From the NCBI GenBank assembly GCA_030065635.1, contig JASJDJ010000031.1:1-58178 (forward strand): a DNA stretch of 58,178 nucleotides, written 5' to 3'. The notes under the pieces were generated by a model. That model saw only the letters and a list, made by a program, of their open reading frames with translations, did not search any database and was not told the DNA's origin. Positions 38,298-48,774 of the stretch are shown one piece after another (within the stretch, counting starts at the first letter, position 1; the number at the start of each line of letters is the position of its first letter). The position numbers and the translations under genes are program-made. Source of the DNA: Xenococcaceae cyanobacterium MO_188.B32. GTDB taxonomy: Bacteria > Cyanobacteriota > Cyanobacteriia > Cyanobacteriales > Xenococcaceae.

Positions 38298-38630
38298 TTA
38301 ACTTGGCGGTGTGGGAGGCTGTGGACGCTCTTGTTTTTGAATATATTCAACAATCACTCCAAATTCTGCCCCACGCGAAACAGATTTCAAGCCATAACTA
38401 CTAGACCAAAAATAAGGTTTCCAAAAGTATTTACTTAAATAATCTGAATATTCTTTTCTAATTAATCTAGAGCTTACTGTCTTTAAGTTAGCAATTAATT
38501 GAGATAAATTGAGCGATGGATGAGCCTCAAATAAGAGGTGGATGTGGTCTGTCTCCCCAGAAAACTCAATCATACTGCATCGCCATTTGCTTAGTGTATC
38601 TCTAAAGATAGATTCCATTCTTTGGAGCAT
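38298..38630 (-). pseudogene. tnpA: IS200/IS605 TnpA (Y1 transposase), 5'-truncated
   Basis: 110 residues matching the C-terminal three quarters of Y1 HUH transposases. The HUH motif is GETDHIHLLFEAHPS, with LSQLIANLKTVSSRLIRKEY, FWKPYFWSSSYG and the catalytic Tyr region VIVEYIQKQ. The usual first 25-30 residues (HxVYxxxYHLVFxTKYR type) are missing, so the protein is probably inactive. An imperfect palindrome, CTCCTAAAT/ATTTAGGAG, lies just upstream at about 38648-38675. Confidence 0.75.
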
Positions 38631-38684
38631 TGGTTCTTTGAGCCACTCTCCTAAATCCGCTTCGCTAAATTTAGGAGATTCAGG

Positions 38685-38909
38685 CTAGGAGTTAACATTA
38701 GCTTGTAGCCCTTCTTGACTTATCTGGCTAATATTTCCTAGCTTCAAGTCGAACTGCTCTGAGGAGATACGAACATATTTTACTGGGGAATCTAAACCAT
38801 GTTTAATGACTGGATTAAGCCAATTAATAATGAGATTAATTTTTAGCTTTCCCCAAACTAATTGGTTGTCTTTAAAGCGAATACCTTGTTTGTTAGTTTT
38901 CCCTTCCAA
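38685..38909 (-). pseudogene. TnpB-like fragment
   Basis: 74 residues. The first 47 (GKTNKQGIRFKDNQLVWGKL, then INLIINWLNP and SPVKYVRI) resemble the beta-rich region before RuvC-I in TnpB/IS1341-type proteins. The remainder is unrelated, and no RuvC or zinc motifs follow. It abuts the truncated tnpA, so the two are probably the wreck of one IS605-type element. Assigned by recall, hence moderate confidence. Confidence 0.45.
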
Positions 38910-38920
38910 AGAACCTTAGC

Positions 38921-39415
38921 TTACTCCTTAATTAGATATTCTTTCTCTAATTTGGCTTTTGCTATACGCTCGTTAGCCTTTTCGATAAAATCAGCACCAC
39001 GCTTTTTAATTTGTTTGGCATAGGATTGTGCTTCATCGTACAAGCCATCAACAATTACATGATGCTCTCCGTCATCGTTTGCTTTTAATGCTTTTTTTGT
39101 CCAAGATATATACTCGGAAGTTAGCCTTTGCAAATCCCGTTCTTCTTGGGATTGACGACTCCAGCCATCTAATGAGTCCAATTTCTCGCAAGTTTTAGTT
39201 TTGTGCCAGAGATAAAATGGAGTACCATCTTTTAATGGAGTAGATTTAGCAATCTCTTCTGAAAGTGCCAAAGTAGTTGGATTTTTAGTAGAACTATCTT
39301 TCAACCCTAGTTCAACTAAAGCCTTTCCTACCGCTATGGCACTTTTGCCATAAATAAGACCTATTTCCTTTTGGTTTTTCCAAGTTGCTTTGAACTTGTT
39401 TTTTGATTTACCCAT
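38921..39415 (-). CDS. Hypothetical basic protein (164 aa)
   Basis: From the ATG at 39415 the product starts MGKSKNKFKATWKNQKEIG and contains GLIYGKSAIAVGKALVELGL, a possible helix-turn-helix. The middle is charged, and a long C-terminal helix follows (about 115-160: YDEAQSYAKQIKKRGADFI and then lysine-rich). No family is recognised. An upstream ATG at 39448 would add 11 residues. It lies beside IS relics, which suggests accessory DNA. Confidence 0.5.
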   Translation of the reverse strand: MGKSKNKFKATWKNQKEIGLIYGKSAIAVGKALVELGLKDSSTKNPTTLALSEEIAKSTPLKDGTPFYLWHKTKTCEKLDSLDGWSRQSQEERDLQRLTSEYISWTKKALKANDDGEHHVIVDGLYDEAQSYAKQIKKRGADFIEKANERIAKAKLEKEYLIKE

Positions 39416-39448
39416 CGCAATTACTGTTTGTAATTTATGTTGATTCAA

Positions 39449-39868
39449 TTACAACACATTTTTAACGTTGCCAGGGAGTTCTTCTGGCGGGACAAACTAC
39501 CATAATGCCCCCTACCCCTCGCCTAGGTGGTTTCTGGGGAGACTTTGAGAGATATTTAAATGAGAAACTTTTGATAATGGTTTGATTTGCGAGATTTATC
39601 TGATGTTTATTCGACCCCTGACTATCAGTAAAACTGTTTAAGCGGTTGTGCCAAGGACTTTCACCTTATCAAAATTAAGTCATAGCATCTAGTTTCGTCT
39701 GTCAAAATTTTACTACATTTAGCTACAAATAAATATAAATTTATTGAATGTTTATCATACCAATTCTTAAAAATAGCAAGAGAGATATAACAGTTTTAAC
39801 TAATTAGCAGCAAACTCGAAAACATAGGAAGAATCTCAATTCCCAATCCCTACTAACGATAAATGCTA
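39449..39868. other. Intergenic stretch with a GC-rich hairpin patch
   Basis: 420 bases without a credible gene between the hypothetical gene and the end of cobN. Bases 39470-39560 are unusually G+C rich and contain GCCAG/CTGGC and CCCC/GGGG pairings, on the upstream side of the gene at 39415. They could be a structured leader or a small RNA; I could not match them to a known riboswitch. The rest is AT-rich and featureless. Confidence 0.35.
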
Positions 39869-42800
39869 TTAACTACTAACTGATTCAATAACTCCCTCTG
39901 CTTGATTAACAATATTTCTCAACTCTTCTAATATTTCTTCACTAACATCTTTCCACATTTCTCTTTGATTTGCCTCCAACAATCTTTCTGCCATATCTCT
40001 TAATGCCCAAGGATTTTTCTCTTGGATAAATTGCTGTACTTTTTCATCTAAAACATAAGCTTTGGCTAATCCTTCATACATATGATCTTCGACACATTTA
40101 GTAGTAGCATCATAAGCAAATAAATAGTCTACTGTGGCTGCCATTTCAAAGGCTCCTTTGTAGCCGTGACGCATTACTCCTTCAATCCATTTAGGATTAA
40201 TAACGCGGGAACGATATACCCTAGCAATTTCTTCAGTTAATTTCCTCACTCTCGGATTAGTAGGAACAGAATTATCACCAAAATAAACCTCAGGATTTTT
40301 CCCAGTCAAAGAACGTACCGCAGCAGTCATTCCTCCTTGGAATTGATAATAGTCATCCGAGTCTAATAAATCGTGTTCGCGGTTATCTTGATTGTGCAGG
40401 ACTATTTGTAGTTGTTTCAATCTTTGCTCGAAAGATTCGGCTGCCCAATGCCCTTTACCATCTGCATCGTAAGCGTAACTACTCCAATTGAGATAGGCAC
40501 GGGCTAAATCTTCATCACTTTGCCAATTTTGTCCTTCGATTAAACCCTGTAAACCAGCACCATAAGCACCAGGCTTAGAACCAAATAAGCGGTAACTAGC
40601 TCTTGAGTGGGCTTGCTCTAAAGTTAATCCTTGTTGTTGCCAAAATTCCGTTTCTGTTTTAACTCGATCGCGCAGCGGATTAATTTGGGCATCTTCTTCT
40701 AATTCCGCGATCGATTTAGTCATTTTACTGATAAGATGGAGTAAATTGGGGAAAGAGTCGCGAAAAAAACCCGACACCCTTACCGTAACATCGACACGGG
40801 GTCGTCCAAGCACGGCAGCAGAAAGTATTTCAAAATCCACAACCCTGCGAGATAACCCATCCCAAACAGGCTGAATTCCCATCAATGCCATAACCTGAGC
40901 CACATCATCACCGCCAGTACGCATAGTAGAAGTACCCCAAATAGAAATGGCTAGGGTCTGAGGATATTCACCATGTTCTTGGGTATAGCGTTCAACCAAA
41001 GCTTCTGCTGCCTTGCGTCCCACATCCCAAGCCGTTTCTGTCGGGATAGCACGAATATCTACCGAGTAAAAATTACGCCCCGTAGGTAACACTTCTGGTC
41101 TTCCTCTTGTAGGTGCGCCAGATGCACCACTAGGAATATATTTACCATCTAATGCCTTAACCAGATTATCTATCTCTTGCTCTGTCGCTTTTAGAGAAGG
41201 CAAAAGTTGCTTATCTATCCACTGTAATTGTTTATAAGTATTCGGAAAAGAGTTTTCATCTAATATCTGCGTTAATCCGTGTTTATCTGCGGACAAAGTT
41301 TCACCAATCAAATCCTCCACCAATTCCGATGCCATTTGTTCCAGCAATTCGATCGCATCCCCTTTATTTTTAGCCTTTTGCAATATCTCCCCTATCTCCC
41401 CCATCTCCCCAACATCTCCATCTTTATCTACTATCAATGGATCGAAATCCCAACTCAAATCCTTAGCCAGAGCCTGAGTGATACCCAGACGATTTATACT
41501 AGGAGAACGAGCGATCGCGACTATTAAATCTCTTAATTGTTCTCCTTGAGGACATTTACCGAAGATATGTAAACCATCACGAATTTGAGCTTCTTTTAGT
41601 TCGCAGAGATAACCATCAGCAACAGTAAGAAATTGAGCAATAGATTGAGCATCTGGTTTATCTATCCCTAAATCTCGATCGAGATGTTCTTGTCGAACAA
41701 GCTGAGTAATACGTTCGCTAATTACTTTTAAGCGAGATGGATCTAAAGTTTGGGCTTCGTAATATTCATCGATTAATGCTTCTAGTTTCTCCAAACCACC
41801 GTATAATTCTGCACGGGTTAGAGGGGGAGTCAAATGATCGATAATAACCGCCTGGGAACGTCTTTTGGCTTGAGAACCTTCTCCCGGATCGTTAACAATA
41901 AAAGGGTAAATATTGGGAATAGTTTGTAGGGCAATTTCAGGATAGCAATTTTTAGATAAGGCAATGCTTTTTCCCGGTAACCATTCTAAATTACCATGTT
42001 TACCCACATGAATAATTGCCTGTACTTTAAATCTTTCTCGTAGCCAATAATAATAAGCTAAGTATTCGTGAGTTGGTTCCAAATCTGGGGCGTGATAGTT
42101 TAAAGAAGGATCGCGATCGTATCCTCTTGATGGTTGTATGCCTATAAATATGTTTCCTAATTGAATACCAGGGATAGGAATTAGTAAATTCTCCCCATCT
42201 CCCCTATCTCCCCCATCTCCCCTGTCTCCCCATCTGTCTATTATTTTTTGTTGTACTTTCTCTGGTAAAGTTTGAAAATATTGTTGATATTCTTCTACAG
42301 ATAAAGATTGATAGACAGGACGAATTGATTGACTTTCTAAATCGTTGGTAATACCCGTAGTTAAACGTTTGATTAATTCATCTGCTGTGGTGGGGATATT
42401 TTCAACACAATAACCAGCCTGTTGCAAAGCTTGTAAAATTTCCAGACAGCTAGTAGGGGTATCTAAACCAACTCCGTTAGCAATTCTGCCATCTTTGTTA
42501 GGATAATTAGCTAAGATTAAAGCTATTTTTCTTTCGGATAAAGGGGTTTGTTTTAGTTTGACCCAATTACTCGCTAAGTCGGCAACAAAATTAACTCGAT
42601 CGCTATCTGGTTCGTAAATTACTACATCTGTCTCTAATTTTTTATTCCAAGTTTGGCTGGATTTAAAAGAAATTGCCCTAGTAATAATTCTGCCATCTAC
42701 CTCTGGAAGAGCAACATTCATTGCTACATCTTTGGGCGTTAATCCTAGTAAACTATCTTGCCATTGAGTTTTTGTCCCTCCACTCAAAATAACTTGTAGA

Positions 42801-43666
42801 ACTGGTATATCTAACTTTTGCCATAATTTTACTTGTTCTTCTCGACCAATTTTTGCCAGAGAAAAACTTGTAGTGTTAAGAATTAGTTGAATTTGCTCTT
42901 GTTGACAAATTTTTGATAATTCGATTTGAATCTCTTCTTCTCGTAAGGAAGACAAAAATAAAGGGATTGGATCTATACTTTTTTTTAAAAATGCTTGACA
43001 AATAGCCTCAATTGGTAAAGTATTTCCTGCTAAATAGTGAGAGCGATAGAAGAGAATTCCTATTTTGGTTGTTGATAGTTGCGTGTTAGTTATTGCTTGT
43101 ATATTTTGTCGATTTGACCATGAATAAAAGCCGATGCGAGGAACAACTATAGGTGGTTTGGGATTATATTTTGTCTGGAGAACAAAATCGGCAACAAATT
43201 TTAGTGCATTAGTGTAGTTTTTTACACCTCCTTCAATAAAGTAATGCCACAATTGATTAACTGCTGTTAAGGAAATTGTAGAATGACTAATTAAGTCTAA
43301 ATCCAGACGGTCATCTCCTGGTAAAATAAATAAGGCTGCACTTGTATCTTTTACTATTTCTTTTACTATTTCTAAACCATAAGACCAATAAGTACTGCCA
43401 CCTAATAAACGTAAAATAATTATTTTTGCTTTTGAGATTACCGTTTCTACATAATTATCGATACTTAATTGTTGTTGTAAGTTAAGTAAATTTACAACTC
43501 GTATCTCAGGAAAACTATTGGGTAAATAAGTTACAGATTTAGCTATAATCTGGATTTCTGTATCTGCGGCAGTAATAAATACAATTGGTGCCGGGTTTTG
43601 ATTAATAATAATAACTCCTTCAGTTGCCCAATTCCAACCTCCAGGTGTAGCAGCCAGTCTGTGCAT
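39869..43666 (-). CDS. cobN: Cobaltochelatase subunit CobN
   Basis: A 1265-residue CobN/BchH superfamily protein. It has the segment IIHVGKHGNLEWLPGKSIAL, then YPFIVNDPGEGSQAKRRSQAVIIDHL, and the late block IWGTSTMRTGGDDVAQVMALMG and FEMAATVDYLFAYDAT. CobN is the large subunit that inserts cobalt into the corrin ring in the aerobic B12 pathway. Several cyanobacteria use it with ChlI/ChlD. The N-terminal start MHRLAATPGGWN is typical. A low-complexity stretch near residue 480 (GDRGDGGDRGDGE) is encoded by short CCCCATCTC-type repeats. No cobalamin riboswitch fits in the 106-base gap upstream. Confidence 0.93.
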   Translation of the reverse strand: MHRLAATPGGWNWATEGVIIINQNPAPIVFITAADTEIQIIAKSVTYLPNSFPEIRVVNLLNLQQQLSIDNYVETVISKAKIIILRLLGGSTYWSYGLEIVKEIVKDTSAALFILPGDDRLDLDLISHSTISLTAVNQLWHYFIEGGVKNYTNALKFVADFVLQTKYNPKPPIVVPRIGFYSWSNRQNIQAITNTQLSTTKIGILFYRSHYLAGNTLPIEAICQAFLKKSIDPIPLFLSSLREEEIQIELSKICQQEQIQLILNTTSFSLAKIGREEQVKLWQKLDIPVLQVILSGGTKTQWQDSLLGLTPKDVAMNVALPEVDGRIITRAISFKSSQTWNKKLETDVVIYEPDSDRVNFVADLASNWVKLKQTPLSERKIALILANYPNKDGRIANGVGLDTPTSCLEILQALQQAGYCVENIPTTADELIKRLTTGITNDLESQSIRPVYQSLSVEEYQQYFQTLPEKVQQKIIDRWGDRGDGGDRGDGENLLIPIPGIQLGNIFIGIQPSRGYDRDPSLNYHAPDLEPTHEYLAYYYWLRERFKVQAIIHVGKHGNLEWLPGKSIALSKNCYPEIALQTIPNIYPFIVNDPGEGSQAKRRSQAVIIDHLTPPLTRAELYGGLEKLEALIDEYYEAQTLDPSRLKVISERITQLVRQEHLDRDLGIDKPDAQSIAQFLTVADGYLCELKEAQIRDGLHIFGKCPQGEQLRDLIVAIARSPSINRLGITQALAKDLSWDFDPLIVDKDGDVGEMGEIGEILQKAKNKGDAIELLEQMASELVEDLIGETLSADKHGLTQILDENSFPNTYKQLQWIDKQLLPSLKATEQEIDNLVKALDGKYIPSGASGAPTRGRPEVLPTGRNFYSVDIRAIPTETAWDVGRKAAEALVERYTQEHGEYPQTLAISIWGTSTMRTGGDDVAQVMALMGIQPVWDGLSRRVVDFEILSAAVLGRPRVDVTVRVSGFFRDSFPNLLHLISKMTKSIAELEEDAQINPLRDRVKTETEFWQQQGLTLEQAHSRASYRLFGSKPGAYGAGLQGLIEGQNWQSDEDLARAYLNWSSYAYDADGKGHWAAESFEQRLKQLQIVLHNQDNREHDLLDSDDYYQFQGGMTAAVRSLTGKNPEVYFGDNSVPTNPRVRKLTEEIARVYRSRVINPKWIEGVMRHGYKGAFEMAATVDYLFAYDATTKCVEDHMYEGLAKAYVLDEKVQQFIQEKNPWALRDMAERLLEANQREMWKDVSEEILEELRNIVNQAEGVIESVSS

Positions 43667-43772
43667 AATTAATGTCTAATCTTGAGAAATAATTACAGTT
43701 TAGATTTCCAGGCTCAAAGTAAGCGATCCTAGATTTAGGCAGCTTATTGCTGTTTTCTATTAACTCGGGATC

Positions 43773-46055
43773 ATGTCCAATCCTTCATCCTTAATCTTAA
43801 AACGAACTGTGTCCAGCGAAACTTTTACAGAGCTTCGTCGTTTATGGTCAGCAACGGCAAATTTAACTGGACAAGAAGTTTTATTGGTTACAGAAGTATC
43901 TTTGCCCAAGTCAAAAAAAGTTAAAGCAATCAATTCTCAAGAAGAGGGAGAACCAGAAAAATTTAGTATTTTAGTTGGTTCTATGTTTCATGCCTTATTA
44001 ATAGGAAAGCGCGAGCAAAAAAATCCTAATTATCAAATTCAAATTAGTTTTGACACTGAAGTTGTTAAGGATTATTTGACCGAGCTAAGTCAGCAAGATA
44101 ATAATTATTATAAGTTAGATGAAAATTTACAGCACTATCTATCAACTAAACTACCTAATAATTTAGGTTATCTCAATCAGTTTATTCAAAAAATAATTAA
44201 TATACTTACGCAACAAGAAAACAGTCAGTATCATTTACCTTTAGTTGCCGAACCTCTCAAAAATATTTTGCATTATCAAGCAGAACAACAAAGAATTTTA
44301 AATCAAGTCAAAATTCAGATCGATCGACATTTGGATTTATTAGAAATCGTCCAAATGACCATCGAGCAGGTACGCAGCCTCTTAGAATTAGATAGATTAG
44401 TAATTTATCAAATGGATGTTCGGCTCGAGTCAACAAACTTTGATAATATATCTACCAAATTAATCGATACTGTTACTTATGAATCGAGGGCTGCCGAGGA
44501 TATTCCTTCTATCTTATATTTTCACGATGAGACTTGTTTTAGTCGCTCGACTAAATGTCGAGATAAATATCGTCAAGGGTCTAGTTTAGCTGTTAATGAT
44601 ATAGAACAGTATCCCGAATTTTCTTCTTGCTTAAAATCTTTAATGAGAAGGCTGCAAATTCGAGCTAAATTAGTTACACCTATTTTAGTGCAAAACGAAT
44701 TATGGGGATTTATTATTGCTCATCAATGCTTTGCCCCCCGTCAATGGAATAATACCCAAATTAAATTTATGGGTCAGATTGCTGAATATTTAGCGATCGC
44801 CATTTATCAAAATCAATCTTATCAACAATTACAAAAACAAAAAGAGCAATTAGAAGAACAAGTAAAAACCAGAGCGCAGCAACTAAAAGATGCTCTAATT
44901 GCAGCCCAAGCTGCTAATCAATCAAAACACGAATTCATAGGTAATATGAGCCATGAATTGAGGACACCCCTTACCTGTGTAATTGGTTTATCGGGAACTT
45001 TACTACATTGGTCATTAGCAGCCGAGCGTCTTGCTCTTCCTCTCGAAAAGCAACAAAAATATTTGAAAACTATTCACGATAGTGGCAAGCATTTATTATC
45101 TTTAATTAATAATATTATTGAATTTTCCGAAGTAGAATCGGGAAAATTTCTCTTAAATATTACTGAATTTTCCTTACAGGATTTAGCTCGATCGGTTTTA
45201 CAAATTGTTCGGGAAGAAGCACATAAACAACAAATTAACCTAAATTTATATTTTCAGGTCAACCCGAAAGAAGATAAATTTTGTGCAGATCGACAAAGAC
45301 TACAAGAAATCCTCATTAATCTTCTCAGTAATGGAATTAAATTTACTCCTGCTGGGGGTAAAACTACTCTGAGAATTTGGAGAGAAAATCATCAAGTTAT
45401 CTTTGAAGTAGAAGATACAGGTATTGGTATTTCCCAACAACAATTACCCCTACTTTTTGAAACTTTTCAGCAGTTAGAACATCCTCTCCAACGTAATTAT
45501 GGTGGTACGGGATTGGGTTTGGCTTTAACCAAACAATTGATCGAGCTTCATGGCGGTACAATTGAGGTAGAATCAGCAGTCGGTCAGGGTTCTATTTTCA
45601 CTGTTTGCTTACCTAGTCAAACTATAATTAAGCCAAAATCCGAACAGGAAATAAATTATACTCAAGAAGCTTTAAATGATAAAAAAACTATTATTTTAGT
45701 TTCTCAACAGGAAGAAAATTCTACCATAATCTGTCAATTACTTACCGCAGCAGAATATCAAGTAGTTTGGCTTATCGACCCTTCTACAGCAATTGACCAA
45801 ATTCAGTTATTAGAACCACAATTAGTAATTTTGGATCGAGATTTATCAGAGCTAGATATAATTAATGTCAGTCAAAAATTGCAAAAGCTAAAATTAGCAA
45901 AAGCAATTAAATTAATTCTATTTTCTTTTCAAATAACTGAAAAAGAGTGGCAATATTTTTCATCAATTGGCATAGATGATTATTTACTCCAATCAATGCA
46001 TCCAAATAATTTGCTAGAAAAAATTGACACCATGATTAAACAAGAAGCTTATTGA
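43773..46055 (+). CDS. GAF sensor histidine kinase with degenerate receiver
   Basis: 760 residues. N-terminal region about 1-180; GAF domain about 185-355; coiled coil about 355-385; HisKA with HELRTPLTCVIG; HATPase with INLLSNGIKFTPAGG (N box), EDTGIGIS (G1) and YGGTGLGLALTKQLIELHGG (G2). A C-terminal receiver-like domain keeps the central Asp (VILDRDL) but lacks the usual acidic pair. The GAF has HDETCFSRSTKCRDKYRQGSS and later SSCLKSLMRRLQIRAKLVTPIL. This resembles phytochrome/CBCR GAF domains, with a Cys at the usual bilin site but Leu instead of the following His. It is a possible light or redox sensor and is divergent from cobN. Confidence 0.85.
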   Translation: MSNPSSLILKRTVSSETFTELRRLWSATANLTGQEVLLVTEVSLPKSKKVKAINSQEEGEPEKFSILVGSMFHALLIGKREQKNPNYQIQISFDTEVVKDYLTELSQQDNNYYKLDENLQHYLSTKLPNNLGYLNQFIQKIINILTQQENSQYHLPLVAEPLKNILHYQAEQQRILNQVKIQIDRHLDLLEIVQMTIEQVRSLLELDRLVIYQMDVRLESTNFDNISTKLIDTVTYESRAAEDIPSILYFHDETCFSRSTKCRDKYRQGSSLAVNDIEQYPEFSSCLKSLMRRLQIRAKLVTPILVQNELWGFIIAHQCFAPRQWNNTQIKFMGQIAEYLAIAIYQNQSYQQLQKQKEQLEEQVKTRAQQLKDALIAAQAANQSKHEFIGNMSHELRTPLTCVIGLSGTLLHWSLAAERLALPLEKQQKYLKTIHDSGKHLLSLINNIIEFSEVESGKFLLNITEFSLQDLARSVLQIVREEAHKQQINLNLYFQVNPKEDKFCADRQRLQEILINLLSNGIKFTPAGGKTTLRIWRENHQVIFEVEDTGIGISQQQLPLLFETFQQLEHPLQRNYGGTGLGLALTKQLIELHGGTIEVESAVGQGSIFTVCLPSQTIIKPKSEQEINYTQEALNDKKTIILVSQQEENSTIICQLLTAAEYQVVWLIDPSTAIDQIQLLEPQLVILDRDLSELDIINVSQKLQKLKLAKAIKLILFSFQITEKEWQYFSSIGIDDYLLQSMHPNNLLEKIDTMIKQEAY

Positions 46056-46191
46056 TAATAAATGTAGTTAACGGTAGACTTTCTCAGTTCATACCTCCTC
46101 TATCCTCTCCCTAACTTAATGAAAATATAAATTTTCTGGGAAAATCAGCGTTCAGAATAGTTGTGGGTAATAGTTACAGGTTAAATGAAAT

Positions 46192-48159
46192 ATGTCACAA
46201 GTAACCATAGAATCAATCCTGCAAGAAGAACGCTTATTTAATCCTCCTGCCGAATTGGCTCAGAATGCTGATATCAAAACCCCCGAACAATATCAGGAAT
46301 TGTATCAAAAAGCAGCAGCCGATCCAGCCAAATTTTGGGCGGAATTAGCCGAACAAGAATTACATTGGTTTCAAAAATGGGATAAAGTTTTAGATTGGCA
46401 ACCACCCTTTGCTAAGTGGTTTGTCAATGGCAAAATTAATATTTCCTACAACTGTCTCGATCGACATCTTACTACCTGGCGCAAAAATAAAGCAGCTTTA
46501 ATTTGGGAAGGAGAACCAGGAGACTCTCGTACTCTAACCTACGCTCAGTTGCATCGAGAAGTATGCCAGATGGCAAATGTAATAAAAGAGTTAGGAGTCA
46601 AAAAAGGCGATCGCGTAGGTATTTATATGCCCATGATACCTGAAGCTGCGATCGCCATGTTAGCTTGTGCCAGAATTGGTGCGCCTCATAGTGTAGTTTT
46701 TGGTGGTTTTAGTGCCGAAGCCCTCAAAGCCCGCTTACTAGATGCAGAAGCTAAACTAGTTATTACGGCAGATGGTGGTTTTCGTAAAGATAAAATTGTC
46801 CCCCTCAAAGATGCAGTAGATCGAGCGATCGCCGATAATAGTGTACCCAGTGTAGAAAATGTACTGGTAGTACAACGCACCAAGCAAGATATACATATGG
46901 AAACAGGCAGAGATCATTGGTGGCACGATTTACAGCCCAAAGCTTCTGCTAATTGTCCTGCCGAACCGATGGACAGTGAAGACTTACTGTTTATTCTCTA
47001 CACTAGTGGTACTACTGGCAAACCTAAAGGCGTAGTACATACAACAGGCGGTTATAATCTTTACACTCATATGACCACTAAATGGACATTCGATCTCAAA
47101 GATACCGATGTCTACTGGTGTACAGCCGATGTGGGTTGGATTACAGGACATAGTTATATAGTCTATGGTCCTCTTTCTAACGGTGCAACTAGCTTAATGT
47201 ACGAAGGTGCGCCCCGTGCTTCTAACCCTGGTTGTTTTTGGGATGTAGTGGAAAAATACGGCGTGACTATTTTCTATACTGCACCCACTGCTATCCGCGC
47301 TTTTATTAAAATGGGCGACAAACACCCCCTAGCCCGCGATCTTTCCTCTCTGCGTATTTTAGGAACTGTGGGCGAACCCATTAATCCCGAAGCCTGGATG
47401 TGGTATCACAAGGTTATTGGTGGAGAAAAGTGCCCCATCGTAGATACCTGGTGGCAAACAGAAACAGGAGGATTTATGATTACTCCTCTACCTGGGGCAA
47501 CTGCTACTAAACCCGGTTCGGCTACTTTTCCCTTCCCTGGTATTATCGCCGATATTGTCGATTTAGAAGGAAATCCTGTAGGTACGAATGAGGGGGGATA
47601 TTTAGTGATTAAACATCCTTGGCCTAGTATGATGCGGACAGTATATAAAAATGATGAACGCTTCCGTCGCACTTATTGGGAACATATTCCCCCTAAAAAT
47701 GGGCAATATCTCTATTTTGCTGGAGATGGAGCCAGAAAAGACGAAGATGGCTATTTTTGGGTAATGGGACGTGTCGATGATGTGATGAATATTTCGGGAC
47801 ACCGTTTAGGCACTATGGAAGTAGAATCTGCATTAGTTTCTCATCCGGCTGTAGCCGAAGCTGCCGTAGTTTCTCGCCCCGATGAAGTAAAGGGAGAAGA
47901 TGTCTATGCTTTTGTCATTTTAGAAGGTACTCAGGAAGCTAGTGAAAAACTAAAAGCAGAACTCAAACAACACGTAGTAAATGAAATAGGTGCGATCGCA
48001 CGCCCAGGGGAAATCCGTTTTACCGATGCTTTACCAAAAACTCGTTCTGGTAAGATTATCCGTCGTTTTTTGCGAAATTTGGCAGCAGGAGAGGAATTAG
48101 TAGGGGATATCTCCACAATGGAAGACTTAAGCGTCTTAGATAAGTTGCGGGAAGGTTAA
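46192..48159 (+). CDS. acs: Acetyl-CoA synthetase
   Basis: 655 residues, the full length of AMP-forming acetyl-CoA synthetase. It has the P-loop-like [19 protein letters not shown], the acetate-pocket [25 protein letters not shown] and the regulatory lysine motif [11 protein letters not shown] near the C-terminus, where acetylation normally turns the enzyme off. It activates acetate to acetyl-CoA in the cytoplasm. The last 169 coding bases and about 80 following bases are duplicated at 54172-54425. Confidence 0.96.
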   Translation: MSQVTIESILQEERLFNPPAELAQNADIKTPEQYQELYQKAAADPAKFWAELAEQELHWFQKWDKVLDWQPPFAKWFVNGKINISYNCLDRHLTTWRKNKAALIWEGEPGDSRTLTYAQLHREVCQMANVIKELGVKKGDRVGIYMPMIPEAAIAMLACARIGAPHSVVFGGFSAEALKARLLDAEAKLVITADGGFRKDKIVPLKDAVDRAIADNSVPSVENVLVVQRTKQDIHMETGRDHWWHDLQPKASANCPAEPMDSEDLLFILYTSGTTGKPKGVVHTTGGYNLYTHMTTKWTFDLKDTDVYWCTADVGWITGHSYIVYGPLSNGATSLMYEGAPRASNPGCFWDVVEKYGVTIFYTAPTAIRAFIKMGDKHPLARDLSSLRILGTVGEPINPEAWMWYHKVIGGEKCPIVDTWWQTETGGFMITPLPGATATKPGSATFPFPGIIADIVDLEGNPVGTNEGGYLVIKHPWPSMMRTVYKNDERFRRTYWEHIPPKNGQYLYFAGDGARKDEDGYFWVMGRVDDVMNISGHRLGTMEVESALVSHPAVAEAAVVSRPDEVKGEDVYAFVILEGTQEASEKLKAELKQHVVNEIGAIARPGEIRFTDALPKTRSGKIIRRFLRNLAAGEELVGDISTMEDLSVLDKLREG

Positions 48160-48242
48160 TTGTTGTTTATATGGGATGGGTATATGCCCATCCTAACTTT
48201 TGGCTACTGCTATGTTATATCTTGCAAAGCTTCATTGACTAT
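47991..48242 (+). repeat. Direct repeat copy 1 (acs 3' end plus flank)
   Basis: About 252 bases nearly identical to 54172-54425 in the same orientation. The shared segment opens at the HIP1-containing TGCGATCGCACGCCCAGG. It covers the end of acs, the terminator-like hairpin and the last codons of the convergent brnA gene, and ends at CTTCATTGACTAT. It is the parental copy, because acs is intact here. Confidence 0.9.
48173..48193. terminator. Bidirectional hairpin between acs and brnA
   Basis: GGATGGG, a short loop, then CCCATCC lie between two convergent stop codons and are followed by TAACTTTTGG. The same hairpin is preserved in the duplicate at about 54354-54375. It probably terminates acs and brnA transcripts. 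The T-run is weak. Confidence 0.5.
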
Positions 48243-48488
48243 CTTCTCACTTACTCCTCTCCGTTTTAAGCTTTCGATAAATGCGGATAAATTATCCCCT
48301 TCTAATCGTTCTAAATCTTCTCGTAAACCCTGACCAATGTAAGCTCTAATTAAGGGTTGATAACCAGAAAATCCCAATAAAGGGGCAATTCGTTTCAAAT
48401 CTTCAATAACATCCTCTGGTATTCTAATAGTCACTGTACTCATCGGACGATTTTTATTCAGTCTTTTTTTTAAAGTTTCACTCTTCAT
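48210..48488 (-). CDS. brnA: BrnA-like antitoxin
   Basis: 92 residues from the ATG at 48488. It begins MKSETLKKRLNKNRPMSTVTIRIPEDVIEDLKRIAPLLGFSGYQPLIRAYIGQGL, a ribbon-helix-helix pattern found in antitoxins paired with BrnT. It overlaps the end of the toxin gene by 11 bases. The last ten codons are included in the 250-bp direct repeat. The pair probably represses its own promoter upstream of brnT. Confidence 0.8.
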   Translation of the reverse strand: MKSETLKKRLNKNRPMSTVTIRIPEDVIEDLKRIAPLLGFSGYQPLIRAYIGQGLREDLERLEGDNLSAFIESLKRRGVSEKIVNEALQDIT

Positions 48489-48774
48489 ACTGTTGTCTCT
48501 CCATACGAGTTGCTTTACGAGCCGAAATAATCCGAATTCGATCGCCTTCGATTTCCATGTGAACGACAAAAAGCAAGTTCCATTTTCTATCTAAGCCAAT
48601 TACAGCGTCTCGCTTCTCATGATTACGACTAGCATCAATGACTATCAAAAAAGGGTCAAAGAATGCCTCTGCTGCTTGCTGAAAAGTCACTCCATCATGC
48701 TTGATTGGATTATTACGAGCTTTATCTTCGTTCCAGACAAAGGTTATACCATTAAGCACCCAATATATATCCAT
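48478..48774 (-). CDS. brnT: BrnT-like toxin
   Basis: 98 residues with the BrnT pattern FVWNEDKARNNPIKHDGVTFQQAAEAFFDP, then RDAVIGLDRKWNLLFVVHME and RIRIISARKATRMERQQYEE. BrnT is a RelE-fold ribonuclease. Its length is normal and the key Lys/Arg/His-rich C-terminal motif ISARKATRxE is intact. It forms a convergent operon with brnA, facing acs. Confidence 0.88.
   Translation of the reverse strand: MDIYWVLNGITFVWNEDKARNNPIKHDGVTFQQAAEAFFDPFLIVIDASRNHEKRDAVIGLDRKWNLLFVVHMEIEGDRIRIISARKATRMERQQYEE

Noticed and set aside
42185-42235. CCCCATCTC-type repeats as a regulatory or CRISPR-like array
   Set aside because: They are in frame within cobN and encode a short GDRGDG low-complexity loop.
43667-43772. 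Cobalamin riboswitch upstream of cobN
   Set aside because: The 106-base gap is too short and lacks the conserved B12-box bases.
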